Origin: Priestia megaterium
GTDB taxonomy: Bacteria > Bacillota > Bacilli > Bacillales > Bacillaceae_H
Length of the DNA stretch: 64,000 nucleotides
Assembly (NCBI RefSeq): GCF_023824195.1
Contig: NZ_CP085442.1
Span: 1,836,001-1,900,000 of the forward strand
Direction of reading: 5' to 3'
In this document: positions 26,344 to 36,184 of the stretch, one piece after another
How positions within the stretch are numbered: position 1 is the stretch's first letter
Layout of the letters: the number at the start of each line of letters is the position of its first letter
Made by a program: the position numbers and the translations under genes
The notes under the pieces: model-generated
What the model saw: only the letters and a program-made list of their open reading frames with translations
The model's database searches: none
Told to the model about the DNA's origin: nothing

Positions 26344-26805
26344 TTGATTGCAGTAAGTTCATGTTTAGCAGGAATAGAATGTAGGTACAACGGATCTCAT
26401 AGTCTAGTCGCAAAAATCAAAGAATTAGTTGCGCAAAACAAAGCTGTATTAATATGCCCCGAACTTTTAGGAGGATTTTCAACCCCACGTGAGTCTGCAG
26501 AAATTGTAGGTGGTACTGGGGAAGATGTATTAGTTGGAAAAGCTAAAGTAATAGAGAGGTCTGGAAAGGATGTAACAGAATTATATATAAAAGGGGCCTA
26601 CAAAGCATTAAACATTGTTCAAGAGATTAATGCTCAGTATGTTGTATTAAAAGAAAATAGCCCTTCCTGTGGAAGTAATATGATTTATAGTGGAGAGTTT
26701 TCTAATACAAAAACAGCCGGTAAAGGGGTTACAGCTGCTTTATTTAAAAAAGAAGGGATTAAAGTCATTTCTGAAGAACAGTTTTTAAATACTAATTTAG
26801 TTTAA
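26344..26805 (+). CDS. DUF523-family protein
   Basis: 153 residues starting at a TTG about nine bases after AAAGGGGA. Conserved family features are the N-terminal VSSCLAGIECRYNG, the Cys motif LICPELLGGFSTPRESAEI and the C-terminal LKENSPSCGS. The conserved cysteines suggest metal or cluster binding; the function of DUF523 is not established. Weakly placed upstream of the cobalamin-controlled operon, but separated by a terminator. Confidence 0.88.
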   Translation: MIAVSSCLAGIECRYNGSHSLVAKIKELVAQNKAVLICPELLGGFSTPRESAEIVGGTGEDVLVGKAKVIERSGKDVTELYIKGAYKALNIVQEINAQYVVLKENSPSCGSNMIYSGEFSNTKTAGKGVTAALFKKEGIKVISEEQFLNTNLV

Positions 26806-26865
26806 CTTCTGATAATATCTGTTCTTTATATTAATTAAAATTCAATATCACTTAGAGGTAAAACT

Positions 26866-26906
26866 TAAAAGGCACCAACCATTAGTACATGGTTAGTGCT
26901 TTTTGA
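26866..26906 (+). terminator. Intrinsic terminator after DUF523
   Basis: AAAAGGCACCAACCAT / ATGGTTAGTGCTTTTT stem. Confidence 0.75.
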
Positions 26907-27194
26907 GTTAAGGAATAACAATAAAAGAAGAAATGTCTAATAACAGTTTAATAATTTAACACTTTAAATCTTTAAAGTAAAGGTCAATTTGATTGTTTGT
27001 GAAGTAAATAGTAAATCATTTAATAAATAGAAAAGGTTCATATTTGTCGTCAGTAAGAGTAAATGATAAAACTTTAATTTTTGTTACAATTTTAATATAG
27101 ACCCCTTATGTCTTGGATATATGTGTTATAATATCCAAGCAATGTTTTGTTATTTCAAAAAGATCTGAAAAATATTCGGAGCTTTATCAACATA

Positions 27195-27400
27195 AAATTT
27201 AATAAAAATACCAACAGATTAGGGGCTCTTATGTTAGATAAGAGGTAACAGGGAACCGAGTGAAAATCTCGGGCGGTCCAGCCACTGTAATTAGGGAATT
27301 TTTTAGCTTATGCCACTCGATTTTCTTCTTGGGGAAGGCGGTAAATAATGATGATCTAGAGCCAGGATACCTACCTAAACTGTACACTCAACTCTTCTAG
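27195..27400 (+). ncRNA. Cobalamin riboswitch
   Basis: Conserved blocks in the right order: AGGTAACAGGGAACCGAGTG, then AAAATCTCGG, the near-invariant CCAGCCACTG (27278-27287) and the 3' GAGCCAGGATACCTACCT (27359-27376). These match the AdoCbl aptamer family (B12 box GCCACTG; GCCAGGA-ACC-GCCT). A terminator at 27470-27503 and the ABC transporter follow, so B12 is expected to switch transcription off. Confidence 0.85.
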
Positions 27401-27469
27401 GAAAGGGATTGGTGTATTGGGTATGCAACATTTATTGGTTCTATTTATGCTGTTTACTTTTATACATAA

Positions 27470-27503
27470 CCCTCAACCCGAAAAAGGTTGGGGGATTTTT
27501 TAT
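27470..27503 (+). terminator. Riboswitch-linked terminator
   Basis: CCCTCAACC / GGTTGGGGG stem followed by ATTTTTTATTT, between the aptamer and the first gene. This is the expected expression platform. Confidence 0.8.
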
Positions 27504-27539
27504 TTATATGTTTATCTACACACTTTAAAGGAGGAAATA

Positions 27540-29138
27540 ATGCTTAAAAAATCATGTTTGTTACTTGTTATTCTCATAGTTTCCTTATTAGCAGCCTGCT
27601 CAGCAGATACAAAAACAGATGCTAATCACTCTGGAAAAAAGACAATTTCAATTGGATGGCCACTTGATATAGGTCCACTAAATCCACATACCTACTTGCC
27701 TAACCAGATGACTGCTCAGGCAATGGTTTACGAGTCACTTGTTGAATACAATGATGACGGTACCATTTCACCTAAGCTCGCTGAAAAATGGAAGGTTTCA
27801 GACGATCAAACAACTTATACTTTCTATTTACGTGAGGGTGTAAAGTACTCCGATGGATCCATCTTTAATGCAGACAATGTCATTCGCAACTTTAATGCCA
27901 TTTTAGAAAATCGAAAAGCTCATTCATGGATGGGAATGGTTAAACATATTGATTATGTTAAAAAAATAGATGATTACACAGTTGCTTTAAAGCTGGATGA
28001 ACCATATTATCCTGTTCTGAATGAACTAGCATTTGTTAGGCCATTTCGATTTCTTGGGGATGCAGGATTTCCTAAGAATAATGCAACCTCAAAAGGTATT
28101 AAGACAGCCGTTGGAACAGGTCCATGGGTTCTAAAAGAGTACAAAAAAGATAAATATGCTATTTTCAAACGCAATGATAATTATTGGGGTGAAAAGCCAA
28201 AGGTTGATGAAGTAAAAATAAAAATTATTCCTGATTCAGAATCAATTGCTCTGGCGTTTGAAAATCAAGAGTTAGATTTAATCTATGGTCGAGGCATTGT
28301 TAGTTTAGATAATTACACGTATTTAAAAGATAGTGGTAATTACGAGACAGCCATTTCAGAACCGTTATCCACAAAAGCATTACTATTTAATACTCAATCA
28401 GGACCATTACAGCAATTAAAGGTACGTCAAGCCATTCATTATGCAATTAATAAGCAATCATTAGTAAGTACTGTGACACATGGTACAGAAAAAGTAGCAG
28501 ATACTTTGTTTTGGGATGCCATCCCCTACGCTGATATTGATTTAAAAGCATTAAAATTTGATTCCAAAAAAGCAAAATCTCTATTAAATGAAGCTGGTTG
28601 GAAATTAGAGAATGGACAAACTATCCGTACAAAAGATGGGCAGAAACTAGAATTAGATTTAACCTATATTGCAACAGATGCCATTCAAAAGCCAATGGCT
28701 GAAATGATACAAGGTGAACTAGCAAAAGTAGGCATCAAATTAGATATTAAGGGAACAGATGTAATGGTGGGTTTACATCAGTTAATGAATGATGAAACCG
28801 ACATTAACTTTTGGAGAACAAACGGTCCACCAACCGATCCACATAATTTTATTAATGAATCAGCAATCCCAAACGCAAGTGGAGTCTATGAAGCAAAACG
28901 AGGATTAGCAGAAGCTAAAGATTTAAATAAAAAAATTCAGCAAGTACTTGTTAGTACAGACGAAGAAAAACGTTCACAATTATATAAAGAGATTTTAACA
29001 ACTATGCATGATGAAGCGTTATTCTATCCGATTTCATATGAAACTAACAATGTAATTTATCAGAAGTCAATGCAAAAATTCGTACCACGCGCTTCTGAAT
29101 ATGATATTCCATATACTATTATGGACTTCAAGAAATAA
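27540..29138 (+). CDS. Substrate-binding lipoprotein of a peptide/nickel/cobalt ABC transporter
   Basis: A 532-residue extracytoplasmic solute-binding lipoprotein of family 5 (DppA/OppA/NikA). The signal peptide ends at a lipobox (VSLLAACSAD, Cys at about residue 21). The SBP signature SPKLAEKWKVSDDQTTYTFYLREGVKYSDG lies at about 78-107 (key residues W, Y.F.LR..V..SDG). ATG 27540 follows AAAGGAGG; a longer in-frame start at 27417 lies inside the terminator. The cobalamin riboswitch upstream makes cobalt (possibly bound to a chelator) the best guess for the ligand. Confidence 0.9.
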   Translation: MLKKSCLLLVILIVSLLAACSADTKTDANHSGKKTISIGWPLDIGPLNPHTYLPNQMTAQAMVYESLVEYNDDGTISPKLAEKWKVSDDQTTYTFYLREGVKYSDGSIFNADNVIRNFNAILENRKAHSWMGMVKHIDYVKKIDDYTVALKLDEPYYPVLNELAFVRPFRFLGDAGFPKNNATSKGIKTAVGTGPWVLKEYKKDKYAIFKRNDNYWGEKPKVDEVKIKIIPDSESIALAFENQELDLIYGRGIVSLDNYTYLKDSGNYETAISEPLSTKALLFNTQSGPLQQLKVRQAIHYAINKQSLVSTVTHGTEKVADTLFWDAIPYADIDLKALKFDSKKAKSLLNEAGWKLENGQTIRTKDGQKLELDLTYIATDAIQKPMAEMIQGELAKVGIKLDIKGTDVMVGLHQLMNDETDINFWRTNGPPTDPHNFINESAIPNASGVYEAKRGLAEAKDLNKKIQQVLVSTDEEKRSQLYKEILTTMHDEALFYPISYETNNVIYQKSMQKFVPRASEYDIPYTIMDFKK

Positions 29139-29145
29139 ATTGTAA

Positions 29146-29180
29146 AAAGACCGATGAAATCCGTTTCATCGGTTTCTTTT
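29146..29180 (+). terminator. Partial terminator between binding protein and permease genes
   Basis: AAGACCGATGAAA / TTTCATCGGTTTCTTT stem. Hairpins in this position commonly lower expression of the downstream permease genes. Confidence 0.65.
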
Positions 29181-29203
29181 AGTCTAAATCGAGGTGTACA
29201 TAT

Positions 29204-30154
29204 ATGAAAAAAACTTTATGGCTATTTTGTTTAAAACGGTTAGCATCTCTACCAATTATTCTTTTAGGTGTATCATTACTTACCTTTTTCTTAATGCGTA
29301 TTGTACCTATAGAGCCGGCTGAAGTGATCTTACGATTATCCGGTGTTACACCTACTACAGAATCAATACGCTCGTTAGAAAAAGAAATGGGGTTGAATTT
29401 ACCACTTTTTGAACAATATTGGCTGTGGTTAAAAGATGTTTTAAGTTTACAATTTGGCACGTCCTTTGTTAGTAAATTACCCGTTGCCGAAGAACTATTG
29501 AGTAAATTTCCTGCTACGGTATTACTAGCTATCAGCTCTTTTGTTCTTGCCCTTACTATTAGTGTTCCTTCAGGGATTATTAGTGCGCTTTATCCATATT
29601 CACTTATTAATAAGTTTGTACGAATGCTATCAATTATCTCTGTTTCACTCCCGACCTTTTGGTTAGGATTTATGCTCATTTATATTTTTAGTATTCAACT
29701 TAATCTATTTCCTACAAATGGTACAGGTTCCTTGGCACATTTAATCTTACCTACTTGTACCTTAGCTATACCGATTATTGGGTTATTTACACAAACTATT
29801 CAAACAGCTGTGACACAAGAGTTGACGAAACCTTATATAGATTATGCATATCAACGTGGTCTTTCTAAAAAAACTATTATAATGAAACATGTTCTCAAGC
29901 ATACATTAACTCCATTATTGTCGTTATTTGGTTTGACACTAGGTAATTTAATGGCTGGTGCAATTGTTGTTGAACAAGTATTTAGTTGGCCCGGGGTTGG
30001 TAGGTACTTAATTGAATCTATTATTAATCGTGACTATCCAGTAATACAAAGTTATGTATTAATCGTTGCTACATTATATGTTTGTATTAATCTATGCACT
30101 GATATTTTGCAGAGAATTTTTGACCCACGTATAAAGGAGAGTACATATGATTAA
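29204..30154 (+). CDS. ABC transporter permease, DppB/NikB type
   Basis: A 316-residue inner-membrane permease with six predicted helices. The BPD_transp_1 EAA-like loop is near 215-235 (ITKPYIDYAYQRGLSKKTIIM as TKPYIDYAYQRGLSKKTI). The N-terminal RLASLPIILLGVSLLTFFLMR signature is typical of OppB/NikB. The ATG follows GAGGTG. It overlaps the next permease gene by 8 nt, so the two are translationally coupled. Confidence 0.92.
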   Translation: MKKTLWLFCLKRLASLPIILLGVSLLTFFLMRIVPIEPAEVILRLSGVTPTTESIRSLEKEMGLNLPLFEQYWLWLKDVLSLQFGTSFVSKLPVAEELLSKFPATVLLAISSFVLALTISVPSGIISALYPYSLINKFVRMLSIISVSLPTFWLGFMLIYIFSIQLNLFPTNGTGSLAHLILPTCTLAIPIIGLFTQTIQTAVTQELTKPYIDYAYQRGLSKKTIIMKHVLKHTLTPLLSLFGLTLGNLMAGAIVVEQVFSWPGVGRYLIESIINRDYPVIQSYVLIVATLYVCINLCTDILQRIFDPRIKESTYD

Positions 30155-30923
30155 AAAAATATGCCTTTTATTGCTTAGTCTTATAGGTATCATTAGCCTT
30201 TTTGCGCCATGGATTGTACCAAATGACCCATATTTAATTGATACAACCAAACGCTTTTTTAATCCATCGTGGCAGTATCCTTTAGGTACAGATCATTTAG
30301 GTCGTTGTATCTTCTCAAGAATACTAATTGGAATGCGTTACTCTGTTGGTTCAGCACTCATTATTCAGCTCATTTCAAGTGGTTTTTCATTAGCCATTGC
30401 TACAATTGTTACATTTAGACAAGGTATTACTAAAAGGATATTTATACGTTTATGGGATATTCTACTTTCTTTCCCTATCATTATTCTTGCCTTTGCATTA
30501 ATCAGTGTGTTTGGTCCAGGGTTAAGAAGTGTAATTATCGCCCTTGTTTTTGCACAAACAATTTATTATTCGCGTATCTTCCATAATGCCATGATCAGTT
30601 TAAGTGAGATGAACTATATAAAAGCAGCGTGTGTTAGTGGCACAACTGGGATAAAACTATTAAAAACACATTTTATTCCTCATATTTTACCCACTCTTTA
30701 TACATTATTATCCTTAGATTTAGGGAAAGTTATTTTGGAAATTGCGGGTTTTTCATTTATAGGATTAGGTGTACAAGCACCTATACCTGAATGGGGCATG
30801 ATGATTGATGAAGGTAAACAATATATGAGGCAATATCCAGCACTTATTATCTATCCAGGTATATCAATTTTCATGATAGTACTATTATTGCATCAGGTAG
30901 GTGTTAAAAAACATGCAAACTGA
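30147..30923 (+). CDS. ABC transporter permease, DppC/NikC type
   Basis: A 258-residue second permease. The N-terminal LFAPWIVPNDPYLID is followed by the family signature YPLGTDHLGRCIFSRILIGMR (about 45-65; key residues LGTDHLGR). Six membrane segments are predicted, with an EAA-type loop YIKAACVSGTTGIKLLKTHF (about 155-174). It overlaps genes at both ends (8 nt upstream, 11 nt downstream). Confidence 0.92.
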   Translation: MIKKICLLLLSLIGIISLFAPWIVPNDPYLIDTTKRFFNPSWQYPLGTDHLGRCIFSRILIGMRYSVGSALIIQLISSGFSLAIATIVTFRQGITKRIFIRLWDILLSFPIIILAFALISVFGPGLRSVIIALVFAQTIYYSRIFHNAMISLSEMNYIKAACVSGTTGIKLLKTHFIPHILPTLYTLLSLDLGKVILEIAGFSFIGLGVQAPIPEWGMMIDEGKQYMRQYPALIIYPGISIFMIVLLLHQVGVKKHAN

Positions 30924-31671
30924 CATTTTATTAAACATTGAAAATTTATGTATCAATATAGGTCAAGAAAAGGTTCTAAAAAACATTTGCTTGCAAGCAA
31001 AAAGAGGAAGAATTCTCGGTATTATTGGGGAAAGTGGTAGTGGTAAATCAACACTTTGTCGTGCTATTATGCAACAGCTCCCACCCTCTTTTCAACAAAC
31101 AGATGGCGATATTTTATTCAATGAGTATCCATTAACAAAAGAAAGTACAGATATTGGTACAGCAATTACTAGCATTCTTCAAAACCCAATGATGGCTTTT
31201 GATACAATTCAAACAATTGAAGGGCACTTTTTCGAAACAATAAAGGCTAAGTATAAAATGAAACCTATTCAAATGCGCCAACTTACTGAACGATATTTAG
31301 AGAAAGTGCAATTATATGATACCCATCGTATTTTAAAATCATATCCTTTTGAGTTAAGTGGTGGTATGTTACAACGTATCATGATAGCATTAGCACTTAT
31401 TTCAAAACCTCAACTAATAATTGCAGATGAACCGACAACTGCTTTAGATATGATAAACCAGCATAATATTGTAACACTGTTAAAGACACTACAAAGTCAA
31501 GAACAGCTAACAATACTTTTAATTACACATGATCTTGGGGTAATTGCAGCATTAGCAGATGATGTTGCACTCATTCATAATGGCGAAATTGTTGAATGTG
31601 CCGATGTATATACTTGTTTTGATTCTCCTAAACATGCATATACGAAACAGCTACTTGAAGCGCGATTGTAG
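30913..31671 (+). CDS. ABC transporter ATP-binding protein, DppD/NikD type
   Basis: A 252-residue ATPase. Walker A GESGSGKST is at about 39-47, the signature LSGGMLQR at about 150-157 and Walker B LIIADEPTTALD at about 169-180. The H-loop His is in LLITHDLGV. Starting at ATG 30913, ten bases after GGTAGGTG, is preferred over the GTG at 30901. It overlaps the permease gene by 11 nt. It lacks the C-terminal oligopeptide-type extension, which suits the Nik type. Confidence 0.92.
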   Translation: MQTDILLNIENLCINIGQEKVLKNICLQAKRGRILGIIGESGSGKSTLCRAIMQQLPPSFQQTDGDILFNEYPLTKESTDIGTAITSILQNPMMAFDTIQTIEGHFFETIKAKYKMKPIQMRQLTERYLEKVQLYDTHRILKSYPFELSGGMLQRIMIALALISKPQLIIADEPTTALDMINQHNIVTLLKTLQSQEQLTILLITHDLGVIAALADDVALIHNGEIVECADVYTCFDSPKHAYTKQLLEARL

Positions 31672-31682
31672 GAGGAAACGTG

Positions 31683-32444
31683 ATGAATATATTGGACGTG
31701 ACAGCAATTAACAAAACATACACGAAACAAAGATGGTTAAAAAAAAATGTGCATCCTATATTGAAAAATGTCACATTTTCATTAGCTCCTGGTGAGTGTA
31801 TTGCAATTGTTGGTAAAAGTGGTTCTGGAAAAAGTACGTTAGCAAACATTATGTTAGGTATTGAATCTGCAACGTCTGGTGAAATGATATTTAGGGAAAA
31901 GACATTAACAAAGTCTTATTACAAACAAATACGTAAAGAAATTCAAGGAGTTTTTCAAAATAGTTATGCTTCCCTTAACCCATTGCAAAAAGTTGAAGAT
32001 ATTTTGAAAGAACCACTAAGAAACTTTGATTTACCTTTCAATAAAAGCAAATTACTTTATTTATTAGATATCGTCGGTTTAGAACCCTCTTTACTCCAGC
32101 ACTATCCAGGAGAATTAAGTGGGGGACAACAACAGCGTCTCGCCATTGCTAGAGCCATAGCTACTGAACCATCAATACTTATTTTAGACGAAGTAACAAG
32201 TAACTTAGATATGGTGTTACAAAAAAAAATATTACAACTTCTTCAACATTTACAGCAGACACAAGGACTAAGTTTATTATTTATTACACACGATATACAA
32301 GTGGCTCGTTTTGTAGCTTCACGTATTCTCATAATGAATGAGGGTGAGATTATTGATCAGTTTTCTAAGTATCAACAACCCCGCCATTCGTTGGCTAAAC
32401 AACTGTTTCGAGCTGTATTACCTAGCCATCCATCTAAGCGTTAA
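31683..32444 (+). CDS. ABC transporter ATP-binding protein, DppF/NikE type
   Basis: A 253-residue ATPase that pairs with the preceding one. Walker A GKSGSGKST is at about 44-52, the signature LSGGQQQR at about 145-152 and Walker B LILDEVTSNLD at about 166-176, followed by FITHDIQV. The ATG at 31683 follows GTAGGAGG; a GTG three bases earlier is possible. It is the last gene of the five-gene riboswitch-controlled operon. Confidence 0.92.
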   Translation: MNILDVTAINKTYTKQRWLKKNVHPILKNVTFSLAPGECIAIVGKSGSGKSTLANIMLGIESATSGEMIFREKTLTKSYYKQIRKEIQGVFQNSYASLNPLQKVEDILKEPLRNFDLPFNKSKLLYLLDIVGLEPSLLQHYPGELSGGQQQRLAIARAIATEPSILILDEVTSNLDMVLQKKILQLLQHLQQTQGLSLLFITHDIQVARFVASRILIMNEGEIIDQFSKYQQPRHSLAKQLFRAVLPSHPSKR

Positions 32445-32533
32445 AAAATTGACTTATGATTGTAACTAGTATCATACATAAGGTTTTACAAAAATACATA
32501 CCTTTTGTTATGTTGCATATGTATAAAAGGAGC

Positions 32534-32602
32534 GCTTTTTATACATTCTCGTTTCTTTCAACTACCCAAAGAACGTAGTCATATCAACGATGTATAAAAA
32601 GC
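32534..32602. repeat. Inverted repeat pair GCTTTTTATACAT / ATGTATAAAAAGC
   Basis: Perfect 13-bp inverted repeats at 32534-32546 and 32590-32602, 43 bases apart, between the ABC operon and the intron. Possibly a terminator region or the ends of a tiny element. Confidence 0.45.
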
Positions 32603-32614
32603 TGCATACTCCGG

Positions 32615-32660
32615 AAAAAGAACCCTCGGCGGAACCGTTCTGCGACAAGGGTTCTTTTTG
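32615..32660 (+). terminator. Terminator-like hairpin before the group II intron
   Basis: AAAAAGAACCCT / AGGGTTCTTTTT stem, about 30 bases before the intron. It may terminate the ABC operon. Confidence 0.65.
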
Positions 32661-32688
32661 GTGGTGTGTTCCGGAAAGAGTGTTTATG

Positions 32689-35040
32689 GTGCGACAAGAA
32701 GTCGCTTTCTTACAGTGTAGCTAACGCTACTCATCTAGACGCGGAGATGATCTCCATCCAAAACGGCATTCTTGGTAACGAGTCTGTCGGTTGCATGAGG
32801 AAATGCGGAAACAGAGGACAAATGCATGGTCCAGAATACTGCTAGGAGAAGATAGGTATGGTAAACGAAAGTGAAGGTTTGTAAGCTTCGTTACTCTTAG
32901 CCCAAGATAATGCATAGATTGGCTTGGGTCTTGGTAAGAGGAAAAGTAGAATCATAAGGCTACTCTGATGCGTCCCGCATCTTACCCGGAGTAAAGAACC
33001 TACCTCCCCCCTATCGCATCTGTAGAATGTGGAACTTGGTAAGCCCTATGTCATCTGCATAAGCAGTAGGATGACTGCAAAGTCAAACGATGTGGCAGAG
33101 GGTATGGGATATGAGAAAAGCGAAAGCCGTTACCCTGAAAAGGGACAGGAAAGCAGAAACGTTGTATAACTGGACGGATACTGTCGTCTTTATAGACAAT
33201 GACAGGCTCGAAAGAGCGCCTACTTCTCATGGGTCTTCAACACGAAAATAAATTTGTGGCTATCTTTTAACGACAAGGAGCGTGCTGTTATGAATACCTC
33301 TCCACGAGCGTCGGCGCACGTCTCGCATAAAGGTTGGTACTCTATTGATTGGAATACTGTACAAAAATATGTAACGAAGTTACGACAAAGAATTTATCGT
33401 GCCGAACAACAGAATCAACAAAGGAAAGTAAGGAAGCTTCAACGCTTACTCCTTCGGAGTAAAGCAAATCTACTACTTTCTATTCGCAGAGTGACACAAC
33501 AAAATAACGGTAAGCGAACACCTGGAGTAGACGGCTACACGGCCTCAAATCCAAACGAACGTATCAAACTTTATCAACAATTAGTTAAATGTAATGTCTT
33601 TCAGCATCGCCCAAAGCCAGCGAAGCGAATGTTTATTCCTAAGAAAAATGGAAAACTAAGACCTCTCGGTATTCCGACAATGCGAGATCGAGTGTACCAA
33701 AATGTCGTGAAGAATGCACTCGAACCGCAATGGGAAGGCAGATTCGAGTCTATCGCTTATGGTTTTCGTCCTAAACGAAGCACACACGATGCTATAAGTA
33801 ATCTCTTTAACAAGCTTAACACCAACAGTAAGAAAAAGTGGGTTTTTGAGGGGGATTTCTTAGGATGTTTTGACCACCTCAAACATGATTGGATAGTAGA
33901 ACAAATATCTACGTTTCCAGGAACCCCTCTTATCAAAAGGTGGCTCAAGATGGGATACATAGAGCAGGATATGCTCCGTCCAACAAAGGAAGGAACTCCG
34001 CAAGGAGGCATTGTGTCCCCCCTCCTAGCCAATATCGCCTTATGCGGTATGGAAAAAGAGATTGGTATTATCTATAAAAAGACATACAAACCAAACGGAG
34101 GATATAAAATCGACCCCAAGTGTAAGATAGGACGTGTTCTCTACGCAGATGACTTCGTCATCGTAACAGAAACGAAGGAACAAGCTGAAAGTATGTATCA
34201 AAACCTAATTCCTTATTTACAAAAACGAGGAATTACACTCAGCACGGATAAAACTAGGGTTACACATATCGAGAATGGGTTCGATTTTCTTGGCTTCTCG
34301 CTGCGTCAATACAACACAGGACAAGGAAAGAAGTTATTGATCAAACCTAGCAAAGACAGTATCAAAAAAGCTAAAAACAAGATAAAAGATACGTTCACAG
34401 TAATGAGAGGACGACCAGTAAAAGAAATTATACGTGTCTTAAACCCTATTATTAGAGGTTACGGACAGTATTGGAAACATGTCGTTTCCAAAAGACGTTT
34501 AGTTATATGGACTATTATGTTTTCTCTAAATTAATCAAACATCTTAAACAATTACATCCAAAAATCGTGGAAATGGATTACCAGGCGTTATTTTAAGAAG
34601 CCCAACCACGGTGGAAATGATAAATGGACTCTCACCTGTCCACTTACTAATATTCAATTGTTGAAGATGGCCTGGATTAAAATAGAACGACATGTGATGG
34701 TAGCCTATAAAAACAGTCCAGATGATCCGAACCTAAAAGGATATTGGGAAAAGCGAGACCGTAAGGTCTTCAATAGCGAAAATACGCTAGATAGGATAAA
34801 ACTCGCAAGGAAACAAGGTTACCGTTGCACATTATGTAAACACACTCTACAAAATGGCGAAAAAGTTACTGTACAACACTTAGAAGTTTCTACAGGCAAA
34901 GTTGCTAAATTAGTACATGTACCGTGTATTAAATAAAGAAGTTGTTTGGATAAAAAGAAGGCTTGAGCCGTATGACGGGAAATCTGTCACGTACGGTTCT
35001 TAGGGGGGCGGGCGCTCGTGAGAGTGCCCGCCTACCCGAC
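32689..35040 (+). mobile_element. Group II intron
   Basis: The 5' end GTGCGACAAGAAGTCG matches the GUGYG rule. Domain I-type blocks such as GGAACTTGGTAAGCCC follow. Near the 3' end is a clear domain V (34964-35002: GAGCCGTATGACGGGAAA.. and ..CACGTACGGTTC) and a domain VI stem (GGGCGGGCGCTC / GAGTGCCCGCC) ending ..CCCGAC. The RT gene lies in domain IV. It is inserted downstream of the ABC operon in the same direction; no interrupted gene is recognised. Exact ends are inferred from motif positions. Confidence 0.85.
33290..34936 (+). pseudogene. ltrA: Group II intron reverse transcriptase/maturase, frameshifted
   Basis: The RT domain is intact, with the catalytic YADD in GRVLYADDFVIVTET and the TPQGGIVSPLLANI block. 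The frame is lost near 34497 (a base appears missing around CCAAAAGACG) and regained near 34560 (one A extra in CCAAAAATCG). The section between encodes FSYMDYYVFSKLIKHLKQ-like maturase sequence in a second frame. The C-terminal DNA-binding/HNH part (C-x2-C motif RCTLCKHTL) then continues in the original frame. ATG 33290 follows AAGGAG. Without correction, a truncated RT lacking the full maturase/HNH region is made. Confidence 0.8.
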
Positions 35041-35073
35041 TAAATTAGTTAATTAATAAGTCAGCTTTAATTT

Positions 35074-35502
35074 TTAATAATAAGGATATTCATATTTTTG
35101 CATAATGACAGAATCCCATAACCAGTATATAATCCCTGCACCGATTGCCCATACAATCATCCTCCTAGGATTAAAGATTGGTGTAGACCACCCTCCCTCA
35201 AGTTTATAAGAAACATAAAGAAAAACGATTGCCACGACACAATATATTAGTAAATAAAAGATATTAAACCTTTTTGGGCACTTATTTAGAAGAAACTGCA
35301 AGGGTACTGCAGCAATAGAGTAAGGAATGAGTGTAACAAATGGAATAATGAAACATGCAATAATAGCTCTATAACTCGGTTCGATGATTACCATGAATAT
35401 AGCATAAGAAACACTAGAACAAATGACTGTTAATATATGATAAGGAAAAAAATCTTTAAATGTCAATGATTGAGCACGCCCTTCTTGTCTATAGTCAAGC
35501 AC
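35074..35502 (-). CDS. Integral membrane protein of unknown function (142 aa)
   Basis: Four predicted membrane segments (about 20-43, 46-68, 82-102 and 115-132) with short loops; N-terminus basic. No motif is recognised. The start is a GTG without a clear ribosome site, so the true start may be downstream. It is immediately downstream of the group II intron and converges on it. Confidence 0.6.
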   Translation of the reverse strand: MLDYRQEGRAQSLTFKDFFPYHILTVICSSVSYAIFMVIIEPSYRAIIACFIIPFVTLIPYSIAAVPLQFLLNKCPKRFNIFYLLIYCVVAIVFLYVSYKLEGGWSTPIFNPRRMIVWAIGAGIIYWLWDSVIMQKYEYPYY

Positions 35503-36184
35503 GTACTGTTACTATAATGCACGAATGAAAAGGAAACAATTACTTAAGGGGAATTATTTCCGATAACATCCATTATGGTAACTAAAAATGTATACCTTTT
35601 TAGACTGTCTAAATTGGACAGCCTTAATCATAGATTATGAATTTTGTCCTCAATGAATCAATGTAACAAAATGTTCATTTTTGTTGCGGTGTTTACATAC
35701 AAAAGACTACTTTTCTAAAAGTAGCGATAAACTTTTGGAATGAGTTTAATATTCCTTATTGCGGGCAGTGGCAGCTTAGTTGGTATTACACCGTATTTAC
35801 GTTTTTTAAATCATAACAAGTCATCAGCATGATTAAAAAATATTCTTGAAAGAGAGAGGAGTCCTTAAATTCTCTTATTAATCCAACACTTGTGTAGTCA
35901 TTTACCTTCGTTCGTTTTTGATACACATAAAGTAACCGTCCATACGGACACAAAAATAGTGAAAAATATATTTATTTACGCTTCTTTCTAGATCCTATTA
36001 TGAAAATAAAAGCTGATGGATTGGACAAACAAAGAACGGATTTACAAACACTTAATATTGGATTAATGTGGGTTTAATAGTGTTAAACTACGATTAAATC
36101 GTAATAAACAGTAATAAACAGTAAAAATACCACATTAAGAGGAGACACTTTTTATAAATTGTTGATGATTGTGGAGGAAGAAAT
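35503..36184. other. Intergenic spacer with repeat fragment and possible transporter relic
   Basis: Holds a repeat fragment (listed) and a 30-codon frame at 35740-35832 whose product (GSGSLVGITPYLRFLNHNK) resembles the C-terminus of a membrane transporter. The latter is too short to assign. Confidence 0.4.
35557..35596 (+). repeat. Dispersed repeat, 5' fragment
   Basis: TTTCCGATAACATCCATTAT, then GGTAACTAAAAATGTATAC. Only the 5' box is retained, with good identity to copy A. Confidence 0.65.

Noticed and set aside
35740..35832. Thirty-codon frame resembling a transporter C-terminus
   Set aside because: Too short for a confident family call; mentioned only in the spacer entry.
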